This document shows, piece by piece, positions 40,342 through 49,657 of a DNA stretch of 64,000 bases. The notes below the pieces were generated by a model that ran no database searches, was not told where the DNA came from, and worked only from the letters and a program-made list of their open reading frames with translations. This DNA comes from Porphyrobacter sp. ULC335 (lineage in GTDB: Bacteria; Pseudomonadota; Alphaproteobacteria; Sphingomonadales; Sphingomonadaceae), in the NCBI RefSeq assembly GCF_025917005.1, contig NZ_CP078091.1:3286001-3350000 (forward strand), read 5' to 3'. The position numbers and the translations under genes are program-made. The first letter of the stretch is position 1, and every line of letters begins with the position of its first letter.

Positions 40342-41129
40342 GCTGGAGCGGCCACATTGTGCCGTTCATCGTGACGGTGGCGATCTGGTTTGTCGCGACC
40401 GGGCTGATTGCCTGGGCGGACAATCGTGAGCGCGCCACCTTTTCGACAAGCCTGCTGATCGGCAGTGTTGCCGGTATCGCCGGGCTGGTGGTGATCCTCG
40501 TCGCCGCGGTGTCGGCCGAGGTGTGGGCCGTGTACCTGGCCTTCGTTGGCGCGTTGATGGTGTGGGGCTGGCACGAGCTGTCCTTCCTTACCGGCGCATC
40601 GGCAGGGCCGCGCCGCGGAATGGCCGATGCCGGACTGACGGGTGTTGCCCGCTTCCGTCAGGCCGCAGCGACAGTGATGCATCACGAGGTCGCCCTCGCG
40701 GTGACGGCGCTTTTGCTGATCTCCCTGTCTTGGGACGTGCCCAACCAGATCGGGGCGACGGTGTTCGTGCTGATGTTCGCGATGCGGCTGATTTCCAAGA
40801 TCAACCTGTTTGTCGGCGTGCCCAATTCGACCTCGGAAATGCTGCCCGAACAGCTCTCCTACTTGAAGTCGTATTTCGGCCCGAGCCGGATGACCATGCT
40901 GCTCGCTCTGTCGATTGCGGGGATTGCGGGCGTGACGGTGTGGTTCGCCAGCCTCGCCCTCGCCGCCCCCGTCGGCAGCGCCGAGATGGTGGGTGCAAGC
41001 CTGCTGACCACGTTGAGCCTGCTCGGCGTGCTCGAACACCTTTTCCTTGCCCTGCCATTCCGCGACGGAATGCTGTGGGGCTGGGCCTACCCGCAGCGGA
41101 AGGCTGCGGCGCAGACCCATCAAGATTGA
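40338..41129 (+). CDS. puhE: Photosynthetic complex assembly protein PuhE
   Basis: Hydrophobic protein of 263 residues with about seven membrane spans, corresponding to ORF292/PuhE downstream of acsF in Rhodobacter, where it affects pigment level. Marks include [43 protein letters not shown] and [13 protein letters not shown] 40338 overlaps the acsF stop (GTGA); GTG 40335 is the alternative. HemA follows 31 bp later. Confidence 0.92.
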   Translation: MSWSGHIVPFIVTVAIWFVATGLIAWADNRERATFSTSLLIGSVAGIAGLVVILVAAVSAEVWAVYLAFVGALMVWGWHELSFLTGASAGPRRGMADAGLTGVARFRQAAATVMHHEVALAVTALLLISLSWDVPNQIGATVFVLMFAMRLISKINLFVGVPNSTSEMLPEQLSYLKSYFGPSRMTMLLALSIAGIAGVTVWFASLALAAPVGSAEMVGASLLTTLSLLGVLEHLFLALPFRDGMLWGWAYPQRKAAAQTHQD

Positions 41130-41160
41130 AAGCAAGATGATGACGACAGAGGGAACACCG

Positions 41161-42381
41161 ATGGACTTCGAAGCCTATTTCGCCGGCGAGCTCGACACTG
41201 TGCGCGCTGACGGCCGTTACCGGGTGTTCACCGATATCAAGCGCCACCGCGGCCGCTTCCCGCACGCGACCCGCTTCGTCGAAGGCGAAACGCAGGCGGT
41301 CACCGTGTGGTGTTCGAACGATTACCTGGGCATGGGGCAGCACCCCGATGTGCTCGACGCGATGCACGAATGCCTTGATGAATGCGGCGCGGGTGCGGGC
41401 GGCACGCGCAACATTTCGGGCACCAACCATCATCATGTGCTGCTTGAGGCTGAGCTGGCCGACCTCCACAACAAGGAGGCCGCGCTGCTGTTCACCAGCG
41501 GTTATGTGTCGAACTGGGCGGGCCTTGGCACCCTGGCGAGCAAGATCCCGGGCTGCGTCGTTTTCTCCGACGCGCTGAACCACGCCTCGATGATCGAAGG
41601 CATCCGCCACAGCCGCGCGCCCTACAAGGTATGGCGCCACAATGACGCGGAGCATCTCGACGAGCTGCTCTCGATGTACGGCCCCGAAGTGCCCAAGCTG
41701 GTCGCCTTCGAAAGCGTCTATTCGATGGACGGCGATATTGCCCCCATCGCGGACATCCTCGACGTGTGCGAAAAGCACGGCGCGATGAGCTATATCGACG
41801 AGGTCCATGCAGTCGGCCTCTACGGCCCACGCGGCGGCGGGATTGCCGAGCGCGAAGGGCTGATGGACCGCATCACCGTGATCGAAGGAACGCTGGGCAA
41901 GGCGTTCGGCGTGATGGGCGGTTATATCGCCGCATCGGCGAATCTCGTTGATTTCGTGCGTTCTTTTGCCAGCGGTTTCATCTTCTCGACCGCCCTGCCC
42001 CCTGCCATCGCGGCGGGCGCTGCGGCCAGTATCAGGCACCTCAAGACCAGCAGCGCCGAGCGCGAGCTTCAGCAGGAGCGCGTGGCGCAGGTGCGTCGTT
42101 CGCTGGACATCATGGGCATCCCGCACCTCGACAACCCGAGCCACATCATCCCGGTGATGGTTGGCGACGCCAAGAAGTGCAAGATGATCAGCGACTGGCT
42201 GATGGACAATCACGGCATCTATGTGCAGCCGATCAACTACCCGACCGTACCGGTGGGGACCGAGCGTCTGCGCGTTACGCCGTCACCCGTGCACACCGAT
42301 GGCGACATCGACCGGCTGATCAAGGCCCTGTCCGAGATCTGGTCGCATTGCGAACTGGCCCGGATGGAAAAAGCCGCCTGA
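41161..42381 (+). CDS. hemA: 5-aminolevulinate synthase
   Basis: PLP enzyme that joins glycine and succinyl-CoA to start tetrapyrrole synthesis by the C4 route of alphaproteobacteria. It has 406 residues. [17 protein letters not shown] and the GTRNISGT glycine-binding segment lie near the N terminus; the PLP lysine is Lys247 in [13 protein letters not shown]. It is the last gene of the photosynthesis operon, placing precursor supply under the same control; a second housekeeping copy may exist elsewhere. Confidence 0.97.
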   Translation: MDFEAYFAGELDTVRADGRYRVFTDIKRHRGRFPHATRFVEGETQAVTVWCSNDYLGMGQHPDVLDAMHECLDECGAGAGGTRNISGTNHHHVLLEAELADLHNKEAALLFTSGYVSNWAGLGTLASKIPGCVVFSDALNHASMIEGIRHSRAPYKVWRHNDAEHLDELLSMYGPEVPKLVAFESVYSMDGDIAPIADILDVCEKHGAMSYIDEVHAVGLYGPRGGGIAEREGLMDRITVIEGTLGKAFGVMGGYIAASANLVDFVRSFASGFIFSTALPPAIAAGAAASIRHLKTSSAERELQQERVAQVRRSLDIMGIPHLDNPSHIIPVMVGDAKKCKMISDWLMDNHGIYVQPINYPTVPVGTERLRVTPSPVHTDGDIDRLIKALSEIWSHCELARMEKAA

Positions 42382-42426
42382 GCCTTCCCGACTGATAGGA
42401 TTGCAAGCTCTCCCTTGGACGGGAGT

Positions 42427-42464
42427 GAGGGCGGACGCCTTGGGGGAGGCGTCCGCCCTCTTTT
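42427..42464. terminator. Strong bidirectional terminator closing the photosynthesis cluster
   Basis: A perfect 14-bp GC-rich stem (42427-42440 with 42447-42460), 6-base loop and TTTT tail. It separates hemA from the convergent amylase gene. Confidence 0.95.
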
Positions 42465-42500
42465 GCGTTTAAGGTACGGCGTTGGCCGCCGCGCGAGCCG

Positions 42501-44207
42501 CTACGGCGCGGCCTCTAGCAGCACGATCCGGTCGGGCTTCGCGATCTGCACCGCCCCGCCCGACACGCGAACCACTTCGCCGCTGTAGGCATCGCGCAGC
42601 ATCGCACCTTCAGCGAAGACCGTGCCGGTCCTGATCGTGACCGGCCCTTCCGATCCGGCGGTCATCGCCACCACCACCCGGTCGGCGATCCCTGCCTCGT
42701 CTAGGGTGCGGGCGAAGGTATAGGGCCTGAAGCCAAGTTCGTGATGCCGCCCCGCCCCGATGGCGGGATGTCGTGCACGGAATTTGCCAAGCTTCTGCCA
42801 GTGCCGGAGCATCGCAATGCCAGCCTCGGTTTCGACCTCCTGCCAATCAAACACCGAACGCAATGTCGCATCGCCTTTCGTTCCAGGAACAACGAGCGAG
42901 CGGGCGATCTCGTCACCATAGTAGATCTGTGCCCCGCCCGGCGCGAGCATTAACGCCTCGGCGGCTTCGAAATGCTTTTCGCGCGAGGGGTCGTGCGGGC
43001 CCATGTCATCATGCGACGCGAGATAGTTGAGCGTCGCCCGCCCGGCGAATGCTCCTGTCGCCAACTCGGCATCGAAGGCCCGGTAGAGTGCAGGCAGGGG
43101 CATTTGAAGATGGCCGGGAAAGCCCATGTTGATGGTGCCATCAAACCCGTAATCGCGGAAATCGACAATCCGGTCGCCATAGTCATAGGCCGCGCCGACC
43201 GAATGGCCATTAGCGAGCAGGCCGTGGTTGAACACCTCGCCAACCATGTAGAAGGGACGATCCCCGGCGAGCCGCTCGGGATTGAGTGCGCGCCAGTCTG
43301 CCAAGGCAATGGCGGCTTCCCGCTTGAGCAGGCCCCACAATTCGGGATCGACGTGCTTCGCCGTATCGACCCGGAAACCGTCGATCCCATAATCGCGCAC
43401 CCAGTCTGTCAGCCATTTGACGAGATAGTATTTTGGCGCGCGCGGATAAGCTGTGCGCGCGAAGAAACTGTCGAGCTCGGCCAATTCACGCTTCAGCCGC
43501 CCTTCCTTGCGCCACTTGGCGACGAGGAAATCAGGCAGCGCCACGGGCGTTTCGCTGTCGGTGCGCATGTCCTGCAGGGTGAAAGACAGCTCGCAGTCGA
43601 CCGTGCCGGCATAGCTCTGGTAATCGCATGGCGGTTGGCGGCGCACCCATGTTTCGGGCCAGCGCGGATCGAGAGGGGTCTCGGGGCCAGCATGGTTGGC
43701 GATGACGTCGATGATCACCCGCAGGCCCTTGCCATGCGCCGCCTTCACCATCGCGGCAAAATCGGCTTCGGTGCCGAGATTGGGGTCAACCGCTGTCCAG
43801 TCCTTGGGCCAATAGCCGTGATAGGCGTAGGTGAGCCCCCATTCGCCTTCGTCGACGAAGCCATGGACGTTCTCGATCACCGGTGTGGTCCAGATCGCGT
43901 CAACGCCGAGATCGTTGAACCAGCCCTGTTCGATCCGCCGGATCAGGCCCTTGAGATCGCCACCTTCGAAGCTGCGCAACGGCCCGCCATCGCGCTTGCG
44001 ACCGACCATCTGGTCATTGGCGGGGTCGCCGTTGGCGAAACGGTCGGTCATCAGGAAGTAGACCGTGGTGGCCCGCCAGTGCGGATCGACTGAGTCCGCC
44101 TCGTCGGCCGTTTCGTCCTGAGCATGCAATGCAGCTGGCGCAATACTGACAGCAGCGGCCGCCGCCAGCGCAATCACCAGCACGCGTGACACAATGGAGC
44201 GGCGCAT
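42501..44207 (-). CDS. Secreted GH13 alpha-amylase
   Basis: Exported alpha-amylase-family enzyme of 568 residues with a signal peptide cut near residue 30 (AALHAQ). The GH13 barrel carries the nucleophile Asp281 (GFRVDTAKHVD), acid/base Glu324 (MVGEVFN) and Asp400 (LASHDD). It should cleave internal alpha-1,4 bonds of starch or maltodextrin outside the cytoplasm. It is downstream in the minus-strand group, 74 bp after the GH97 gene. The subfamily is unassigned. Confidence 0.92.
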   Translation of the reverse strand: MRRSIVSRVLVIALAAAAAVSIAPAALHAQDETADEADSVDPHWRATTVYFLMTDRFANGDPANDQMVGRKRDGGPLRSFEGGDLKGLIRRIEQGWFNDLGVDAIWTTPVIENVHGFVDEGEWGLTYAYHGYWPKDWTAVDPNLGTEADFAAMVKAAHGKGLRVIIDVIANHAGPETPLDPRWPETWVRRQPPCDYQSYAGTVDCELSFTLQDMRTDSETPVALPDFLVAKWRKEGRLKRELAELDSFFARTAYPRAPKYYLVKWLTDWVRDYGIDGFRVDTAKHVDPELWGLLKREAAIALADWRALNPERLAGDRPFYMVGEVFNHGLLANGHSVGAAYDYGDRIVDFRDYGFDGTINMGFPGHLQMPLPALYRAFDAELATGAFAGRATLNYLASHDDMGPHDPSREKHFEAAEALMLAPGGAQIYYGDEIARSLVVPGTKGDATLRSVFDWQEVETEAGIAMLRHWQKLGKFRARHPAIGAGRHHELGFRPYTFARTLDEAGIADRVVVAMTAGSEGPVTIRTGTVFAEGAMLRDAYSGEVVRVSGGAVQIAKPDRIVLLEAAP

Positions 44208-44281
44208 TCTTCTTCCCCTTGTCTCCCCGTCCGGGGCAAATTCGCGCCTGCCGATGAATGGGCGAGGCTGTCAGGCAGCAC

Positions 44282-46354
44282 TCACTTCACCGGAATAAAC
44301 CGCACCGCCACCCCGCCCGAGGCGGCGAGCCAGACCGCGAAGTCATCACCGCCGGTCACCACCTTCTCCTCGATCACGATGTCATAGGGGTTGTAATCCC
44401 AGTGCGCGTGCGGTCCGTCGCGGTAGATTTGCGCGCGGTATTTGCGGCCCTTTTCGAGGAAGCTCAGCGGCACTGACAGATCGCGAGGGCTCTCGTCGGT
44501 CACCGCGCCAAGGAACCATTCCTTCGACTTGCGCCCTTGCCGCGCCATCGCCACGAACTGACCGACCTCGCCCGCCAGCGCGATCGACTGCTCCCAGTCG
44601 GCCTCCACGTCCTTGATGAACTGGAAGGCGTCCAAGCGCTTCTCGTAGTTCTCGGGCAGATCGGCCGCCATCTGCAACGGCGAGTAGATCGTCACATAGG
44701 TCGCCAGCTGCTTGGCCAGCGTCGTCTGCGGTCGATTTGACGGATCACCGCGCGGCATGTCGGGGCGCACCGGGGGGCGCTCGTTGGGGCGCAGATCGAA
44801 AATCCCCGGCGTGTAATCGAACGGCCCCGCCAGCAGCGCGGTGAAGGCCAGCATCGCTTCATGGCTCGGCGGGTTGGGCGGCGAGCCCCAGGCGTTGAAC
44901 TCCATGCCCCGCGCGCCCTCACGCGTCATCCAGTTGGGATAGGTGCGGCGCAGGCCCGTGTCCTTGACCGGTTCGTGCGTGTCCATCGCGATCCCGCGCT
45001 CCGCCGCCGCCTTGATCACGGTCAGGTGGTGGTCGATCATGCGCTGGCTATCGTAATATTCGTAGTGACGGATGCCCTTGTCATCCACCCACACCGCATC
45101 GCCCGCGTCGGAAACATATCCGGTCTTCACGTAGCGCGAGCCGATCTTCTTCACGAGATCAAGCCCTGCTTCGAGCTGCTTTTCGTAATTGGTGAGGTTG
45201 GCCGAGGTCTCGTGATGGACGATCAGGCTGACGCCCTTGGACGCCGCGTATTTGCTCAAGCCATCGATATCGTAATCGGGATAGGCCTCGGTGAAGCTGA
45301 ACAGGTCGCCGTTGTTGAACCAGTCGCCGTCCCAGCCCTTGTTCCAGCCTTCCACCAGCACGCCGGCAAAGCCGTGCTTGGCGGCGAAGTCGATATAGCG
45401 CTTCGTCTCGGCGGTGGTGGCACCGTGGTACTTGTCGCTTGCCCAGGTGCGGTCGTTGATGTGCATCGCCCACCAGATGCCGACATATTTGCCCGGCTTC
45501 GCGTAGGAGACATCGCCCAGCTTGTTGGGTTCATTGAGGTTGAGAATGATGTCGGAATTGATCAGGCCCACCGCATCGCGCGCGATCTGGATGGTGCGCC
45601 ACGGGGACTTGAACGGGGCCTTGGTCCTGACCTTCGGCCCGCCTGACCAATTGCGCAGGTTCGCCTGGAAATTGCCCGGCCGCAGCTGATCAAGCGACAT
45701 CGCGGAATAATCGACCAACGCCGCCTCGTGGATCGAAAAGTGGATGCCGGTGGTGGTGCGGAAGGTCGAAGGCGTGTGCGCATCATCCACCTGCCCGGCG
45801 GGGGCGACGCGGTAGATATATTCGTTGCGGTTGAACTCGTCCGAGGGGGTGTACCACATCGTCGTTTTGTCGCCGACGCCGAACTGGGTCAGCTCCTCGA
45901 CGATGGCGATATCGCCTTGTAGCGCGGGCTGCTCGGCGAGCTCGTAGCGGAAGCCGATCCCGGTATCGAAGGCGCGGAAGCGGACGGTCATCTGCCGGTC
46001 CGGCCCCTCGCTCGCCTTCAGGGTGACGGCAAGCTCGTTATGCTGGTCGCGCACCAGACGGCGCTCGCCCCACGGCTGCTCCCACGTGGTGTCGCTGCTG
46101 GCGCGGGTCGATGCGGCGATGGTGAGCCCGCGTTCGAAACCGTGGTGTTCGGCGAACAGCATCCCCAGACGCGAAGGGGCGATCACCTGCTCGCCTTCGA
46201 AGGCGACGGCATAGGTGGCAAGGCCGCCATCATCGCTGACCGTGACGGTGATCTTGCCATCGGGCGAGGCCACCGTCAGGCTTTCGGCGTGGGCCGGGGC
46301 GGCTGCCCAGGCGATAGCCGCCAGCGCGATGAGTGATTTCCAGTGCTTCGTCAT
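44282..46354 (-). CDS. Secreted GH97 alpha-glucosidase (SusB-like)
   Basis: 690-residue exported enzyme (signal peptide about 1-23, ending AHAES) from ATG 46354. The N-terminal beta-sandwich (SLTVASPDGKITVTVSDDGG) precedes a TIM barrel. Conserved GH97 features include KYVGIWWAMHI, FAGVLVEGWNKGWDGDW and, near residues 455-480, GLRRTYPNWMTREGARGME with the family glutamates. Calcium-dependent release of glucose from maltooligosaccharides in the periplasm is expected. It lies 32 bp after the next GH13 gene in one operon. Confidence 0.93.
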   Translation of the reverse strand: MTKHWKSLIALAAIAWAAAPAHAESLTVASPDGKITVTVSDDGGLATYAVAFEGEQVIAPSRLGMLFAEHHGFERGLTIAASTRASSDTTWEQPWGERRLVRDQHNELAVTLKASEGPDRQMTVRFRAFDTGIGFRYELAEQPALQGDIAIVEELTQFGVGDKTTMWYTPSDEFNRNEYIYRVAPAGQVDDAHTPSTFRTTTGIHFSIHEAALVDYSAMSLDQLRPGNFQANLRNWSGGPKVRTKAPFKSPWRTIQIARDAVGLINSDIILNLNEPNKLGDVSYAKPGKYVGIWWAMHINDRTWASDKYHGATTAETKRYIDFAAKHGFAGVLVEGWNKGWDGDWFNNGDLFSFTEAYPDYDIDGLSKYAASKGVSLIVHHETSANLTNYEKQLEAGLDLVKKIGSRYVKTGYVSDAGDAVWVDDKGIRHYEYYDSQRMIDHHLTVIKAAAERGIAMDTHEPVKDTGLRRTYPNWMTREGARGMEFNAWGSPPNPPSHEAMLAFTALLAGPFDYTPGIFDLRPNERPPVRPDMPRGDPSNRPQTTLAKQLATYVTIYSPLQMAADLPENYEKRLDAFQFIKDVEADWEQSIALAGEVGQFVAMARQGRKSKEWFLGAVTDESPRDLSVPLSFLEKGRKYRAQIYRDGPHAHWDYNPYDIVIEEKVVTGGDDFAVWLAASGGVAVRFIPVK

Positions 46355-46386
46355 CGTCCCTCTCCTGCGGCCACGGGGGAGCCGCC

Positions 46387-47751
46387 TCAATTGGTCTCTT
46401 GGAAAATCCGGTAGCCCCAGGCGGGCAGATCGAGCGTCTCGCTGCCTGCGAAGCTGGCGGGAGTGCCGGTCAGGGCATCGGTGTAGCTGCCGTGGTGGCG
46501 CGCGTGGGTGAAGGTGATGCTGCGCGCGCGGGGGCTGAGGTTGAAGACAGCGAACACGCGTTCGCCCTTGTCGCCACGCGTGAAGGCATAGACATCCGCT
46601 GTCGCGCTGGTCGGCACCTCGACCATCGGCGCGCCGAAGCGGCCATTGTGGAGCGCCGGGCTCGCCGTTTTGAGAGCGATCAGCTTGCGCAGCAGGGCGT
46701 CATGCTTGCCCTCGCGCCAGACGATGGGATCGCGCTCGAAGAACTTGAGCTGGCGGTCATTATCCGCTTCCTGCCCGTTGTAGATGAGTGGCAGGCCGCT
46801 GCCGGTGAAGGACAGCGCCATCGCCGCCTCATAGGCCGGACCGTAGATCTGCGCCGCCACGCCGTCCCACGAATTCTGGTCGTGGTTCTCGGTATAGACC
46901 ATGCGCATCGCCGCGCGCGGCCAGGTTTCGGACTGTCCGGCGTAGTAACCGCGCATCGGCCCCGCCCCGCTGCCATCCTTCACAAGCCGCTGCATCGCCT
47001 CCTTCCAGCCCCAGCCATAGGTCGCATCGAAGGCGCGGGCATGGAGATCGCGCTGCTCCCATTCGGCGAGCATGAAGACAGGTTTCACCTTGTTGAGTTC
47101 CGCGCGGGCGGTCTCCCAGAAATCGGTCGGGACATATCCCGCCACGTCGGCGCGGTACCCGTCGATGCCGAAATCCCGCACCCAGTAGACAAGACTTTCG
47201 GTCATGTACTGGCGCAGGGCGGGCTGGCTGTAATCGAAATCCGCAACGTCCGACCAGTCGGTCCCGGCCGGGCTGGTCAGCGCGCCTTCGGGGGTGCGGG
47301 TGTACCATTCGGGGTGGCTGAGGGTCAGCGGATTGTCATAGGCCGAATGGTTGGCGACCCAGTCGAGGATCACCTTCAGCCCCAGCCGGTGCGCCTCGTC
47401 GACGAAGGCGCGGAACTCGGCCTCGGTGCCGAGTTCGGGATTGACCGCGCGGTAATCGCGCACGGCATAGGGACTGCCCAGAGAGCCCTTGCGGTTTGCC
47501 TCGCCAATCGGGTGGATCGGCATCAGCCAGATGATGTCGACGCCCATCGCGGCAAGGCGGGGCAGCTGTGTCTGCGCCGCCTTGAAGGTGCCTTCGCTGG
47601 TGAACTGGCGGGTGTTGAGCTGATAGAGCACCGCATCGCGCGTCCATTCCGCGTTGGTGGCCTCCACCACATCGCGCGGGGCATAGTCAGGTTCGGCCAG
47701 CGCCGGGTTTGCGGCGAGCGCGCTCGCCAGCAGGGCTGTGGCGATCCGCAT
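46387..47751 (-). CDS. Exported GH13 alpha-glucanotransferase/amylase
   Basis: 454 residues from ATG 47751, with a signal peptide ending near residue 19 (ALAEP). The GH13 barrel shows Asp202 (GYRADVAGYV), Glu230 (FMLAEWEQ) and Asp291 (TENHDQNSW). The compact barrel and AVLYQLNTRQF beginning resemble maltodextrin-active enzymes of periplasmic Sus-like systems. Its start overlaps the stop of the MFS gene by one base, so the pair is coupled. Confidence 0.9.
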   Translation of the reverse strand: MRIATALLASALAANPALAEPDYAPRDVVEATNAEWTRDAVLYQLNTRQFTSEGTFKAAQTQLPRLAAMGVDIIWLMPIHPIGEANRKGSLGSPYAVRDYRAVNPELGTEAEFRAFVDEAHRLGLKVILDWVANHSAYDNPLTLSHPEWYTRTPEGALTSPAGTDWSDVADFDYSQPALRQYMTESLVYWVRDFGIDGYRADVAGYVPTDFWETARAELNKVKPVFMLAEWEQRDLHARAFDATYGWGWKEAMQRLVKDGSGAGPMRGYYAGQSETWPRAAMRMVYTENHDQNSWDGVAAQIYGPAYEAAMALSFTGSGLPLIYNGQEADNDRQLKFFERDPIVWREGKHDALLRKLIALKTASPALHNGRFGAPMVEVPTSATADVYAFTRGDKGERVFAVFNLSPRARSITFTHARHHGSYTDALTGTPASFAGSETLDLPAWGYRIFQETN

Positions 47752-49355
47752 CACGCCGGCCCCGCCTGCAGCGCCGGAGCGTCCGCTTTCTCGCCATCCA
47801 CCACGAACAGCGTCGCCACCGCGGCCAGTACGAAGCTCACCGCCGCGATCACCATTGCGTAGATCGGTTCGCCGCCGAACAGATTGGTGAGCAGAAAGCC
47901 CAGCAGGGTCGCCGCCAGAAGCTGCGGCACCACGATAAAGATGTTGAACACCCCCATGTAGATGCCCATTTTTTCCTGCGGCACACATCCCGCGAGGATC
48001 GCATAGGGTAGCGACACGATCGAGGCCCATGCGATGCCGATGCCGATCTGCGGCACCCACAACAGCGCCGGATCACGGATCAGCAGCACCGCGCCGAAGC
48101 CCGCCGCGCCGAGCAGCAGATTGATCGCGTGGAGCCGGATGCGATCAATCTTCGCGGCGATCATCACAAAGCCGAGCGCCGCCGCGGCGGCAAGGCCGTT
48201 GCGCACCGATCCCATCAGGCTCCACCAGTCCGCACCGTCCTGATAGGCGGCGCCCACCGTGTCGGTCGCGCCGAAGTGGAACTCGGTCACGCCCGGCGTG
48301 CCGTAGATCCACAGCGCGAACATCCCGAACCAGCTGAAGAACTGCACCACCGCCAATTGGCGCATGGTGCGCGGCATGGCGAACAGATCGCCCACCACTT
48401 CCATATACCCGCTGTCATGGCGCCCCTGCGCGCGCAGCATCCCGGCAAGGAGCTGGATCACACCGAAGCCGGCAACCAGCGCGGCGAGCACATAGATGTC
48501 CTTGGCCACCTCGATGGTGCCGAGGAAGGCCGGGCGAGGATCACTGCGGGCGACCATGACCAGAGCAGCGATGATCGCTCCGGCGATGATCCATGCCACG
48601 CCGCCGCTGGTGAACTGTGCGGCGCTGCGCTGCATGGCTACGCGCGATGCAGCATTGCCGCTATTGTGCGCAGCATTGAAGCGCGCGAGTTCTTCGGGCG
48701 AGTATTCCTTGGTTGTGAAAACCGTCCAGGCGACAGCCGCAAGCAGCGCTGCGCCGCCGATGTAGAACGACCACTGCACCGTATCCGGTATCTGGCCTTC
48801 CGGTGCGACATTGCTGAGGCCCATCCAGTTGGTCATCACCCACGGCAGCGCGCCTGCCAGCACCGCTCCGGTGCCGATGAAAAAGCTCTGCATCGCATAG
48901 CCCTTCGTCCGCTGACGGTCGGGCAGGTTGTCTCCGACAAAGGCGCGGAACGGCTCCATTGTGATGTTGAGCGAGGCGTCCATCACCCACAGCATCCCGG
49001 CCGCGACCCACAGCACGGGGGCATTGGGCATGACAAACAGCGCAAGGCTGGCGAGCAGCGCGCCGATGAGGAAAAAAGGCCGGCGGCGACCGAAGCGGGG
49101 GCTCCACGTCTTGTCGGACAGGTGGCCGATGATCGGCTGCACGATCAGGCCTGTCATCGGCGCGGCAATCCACAGGATCGCAAGCTCGCCGACATCGGCA
49201 CCCAATGTCTGGAAAATGCGGCTGACATTGCCGTTCTGGAGCTCGAACCCGATCTGGATGCCAAGGAAGCCGAAGCTCATGTTCCAGATCTGCGCCGCGC
49301 CCAAGGCCGGTTTGGACGCAGGCTTGTGCCCGACTTGCGTCATCATCGCTTTCAT
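47751..49355 (-). CDS. MFS sugar transporter, maltose/glucoside type
   Basis: 534-residue, 12-span transporter. NMSFGFLGIQIGFELQNGNV, PMTGLIVQPIIGHLSDKTW and FGRRRPFFLIGALLAS match the MalY/SLC45-like sugar:proton symporters common in Caulobacter and sphingomonads. A long central loop (about 210-260) separates the halves. It is the first gene of the minus-strand operon, divergent from the plus-strand amylase. Maltose or maltodextrin is the expected substrate from context. Confidence 0.9.
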   Translation of the reverse strand: MKAMMTQVGHKPASKPALGAAQIWNMSFGFLGIQIGFELQNGNVSRIFQTLGADVGELAILWIAAPMTGLIVQPIIGHLSDKTWSPRFGRRRPFFLIGALLASLALFVMPNAPVLWVAAGMLWVMDASLNITMEPFRAFVGDNLPDRQRTKGYAMQSFFIGTGAVLAGALPWVMTNWMGLSNVAPEGQIPDTVQWSFYIGGAALLAAVAWTVFTTKEYSPEELARFNAAHNSGNAASRVAMQRSAAQFTSGGVAWIIAGAIIAALVMVARSDPRPAFLGTIEVAKDIYVLAALVAGFGVIQLLAGMLRAQGRHDSGYMEVVGDLFAMPRTMRQLAVVQFFSWFGMFALWIYGTPGVTEFHFGATDTVGAAYQDGADWWSLMGSVRNGLAAAAALGFVMIAAKIDRIRLHAINLLLGAAGFGAVLLIRDPALLWVPQIGIGIAWASIVSLPYAILAGCVPQEKMGIYMGVFNIFIVVPQLLAATLLGFLLTNLFGGEPIYAMVIAAVSFVLAAVATLFVVDGEKADAPALQAGPA

Positions 49356-49657
49356 CCCTCTCCCGGCCGCGCCGCCCGCTCGGGCGTGACGCGGCTCCCG
49401 GCAGCGCCTATGCTCTACGGATCGAACGTCCGATGATGCCTTACGCGCTGCCAGTCCCTAGTCTGGACGCCCTGCAAAAATTTGCAAGAAACTTTGCCAT
49501 AAGGCACCCTGAAAAACCCCGATCATCACAGCGAAGCACGCTTTAATTTATATAAATGAGAGGCTTGTCGGCAATCTCTTGCGGACGGCAGGTCTGTCAC
49601 AAAGATTTGCAAAAATATTCCCAAGCTGTCACAACTTGTGACTGAGGGAGTTGGGTA
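49356..49657. promoter_or_regulatory. Divergent promoter region with TTTGCAAA-type operators
   Basis: 302 bp between the MFS and amylase starts, AT-rich from about 49470. It holds the gapped inverted repeat TGCAAA-AA-TTTGCA at 49473-49486 and a related TTTGCAAAAAT at about 49606-49616, close to the plus-strand start. Both are candidate sites for the locus LacI repressor. A short inverted repeat TCACAACTTGTGA at 49628-49640 lies next to the amylase ribosome site. No gene is seen. Confidence 0.5.

Noticed and set aside
43670-43685. GGGGTCT in the amylase gene, considered as a third phased array
   Set aside because: Single copy within coding sequence, no 11-bp repetition.
47752-48060. Upstream extension of the GH13 gene at 46387
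   Set aside because: The extension lies in the MFS gene and ATG 47751 starts a proper signal peptide.
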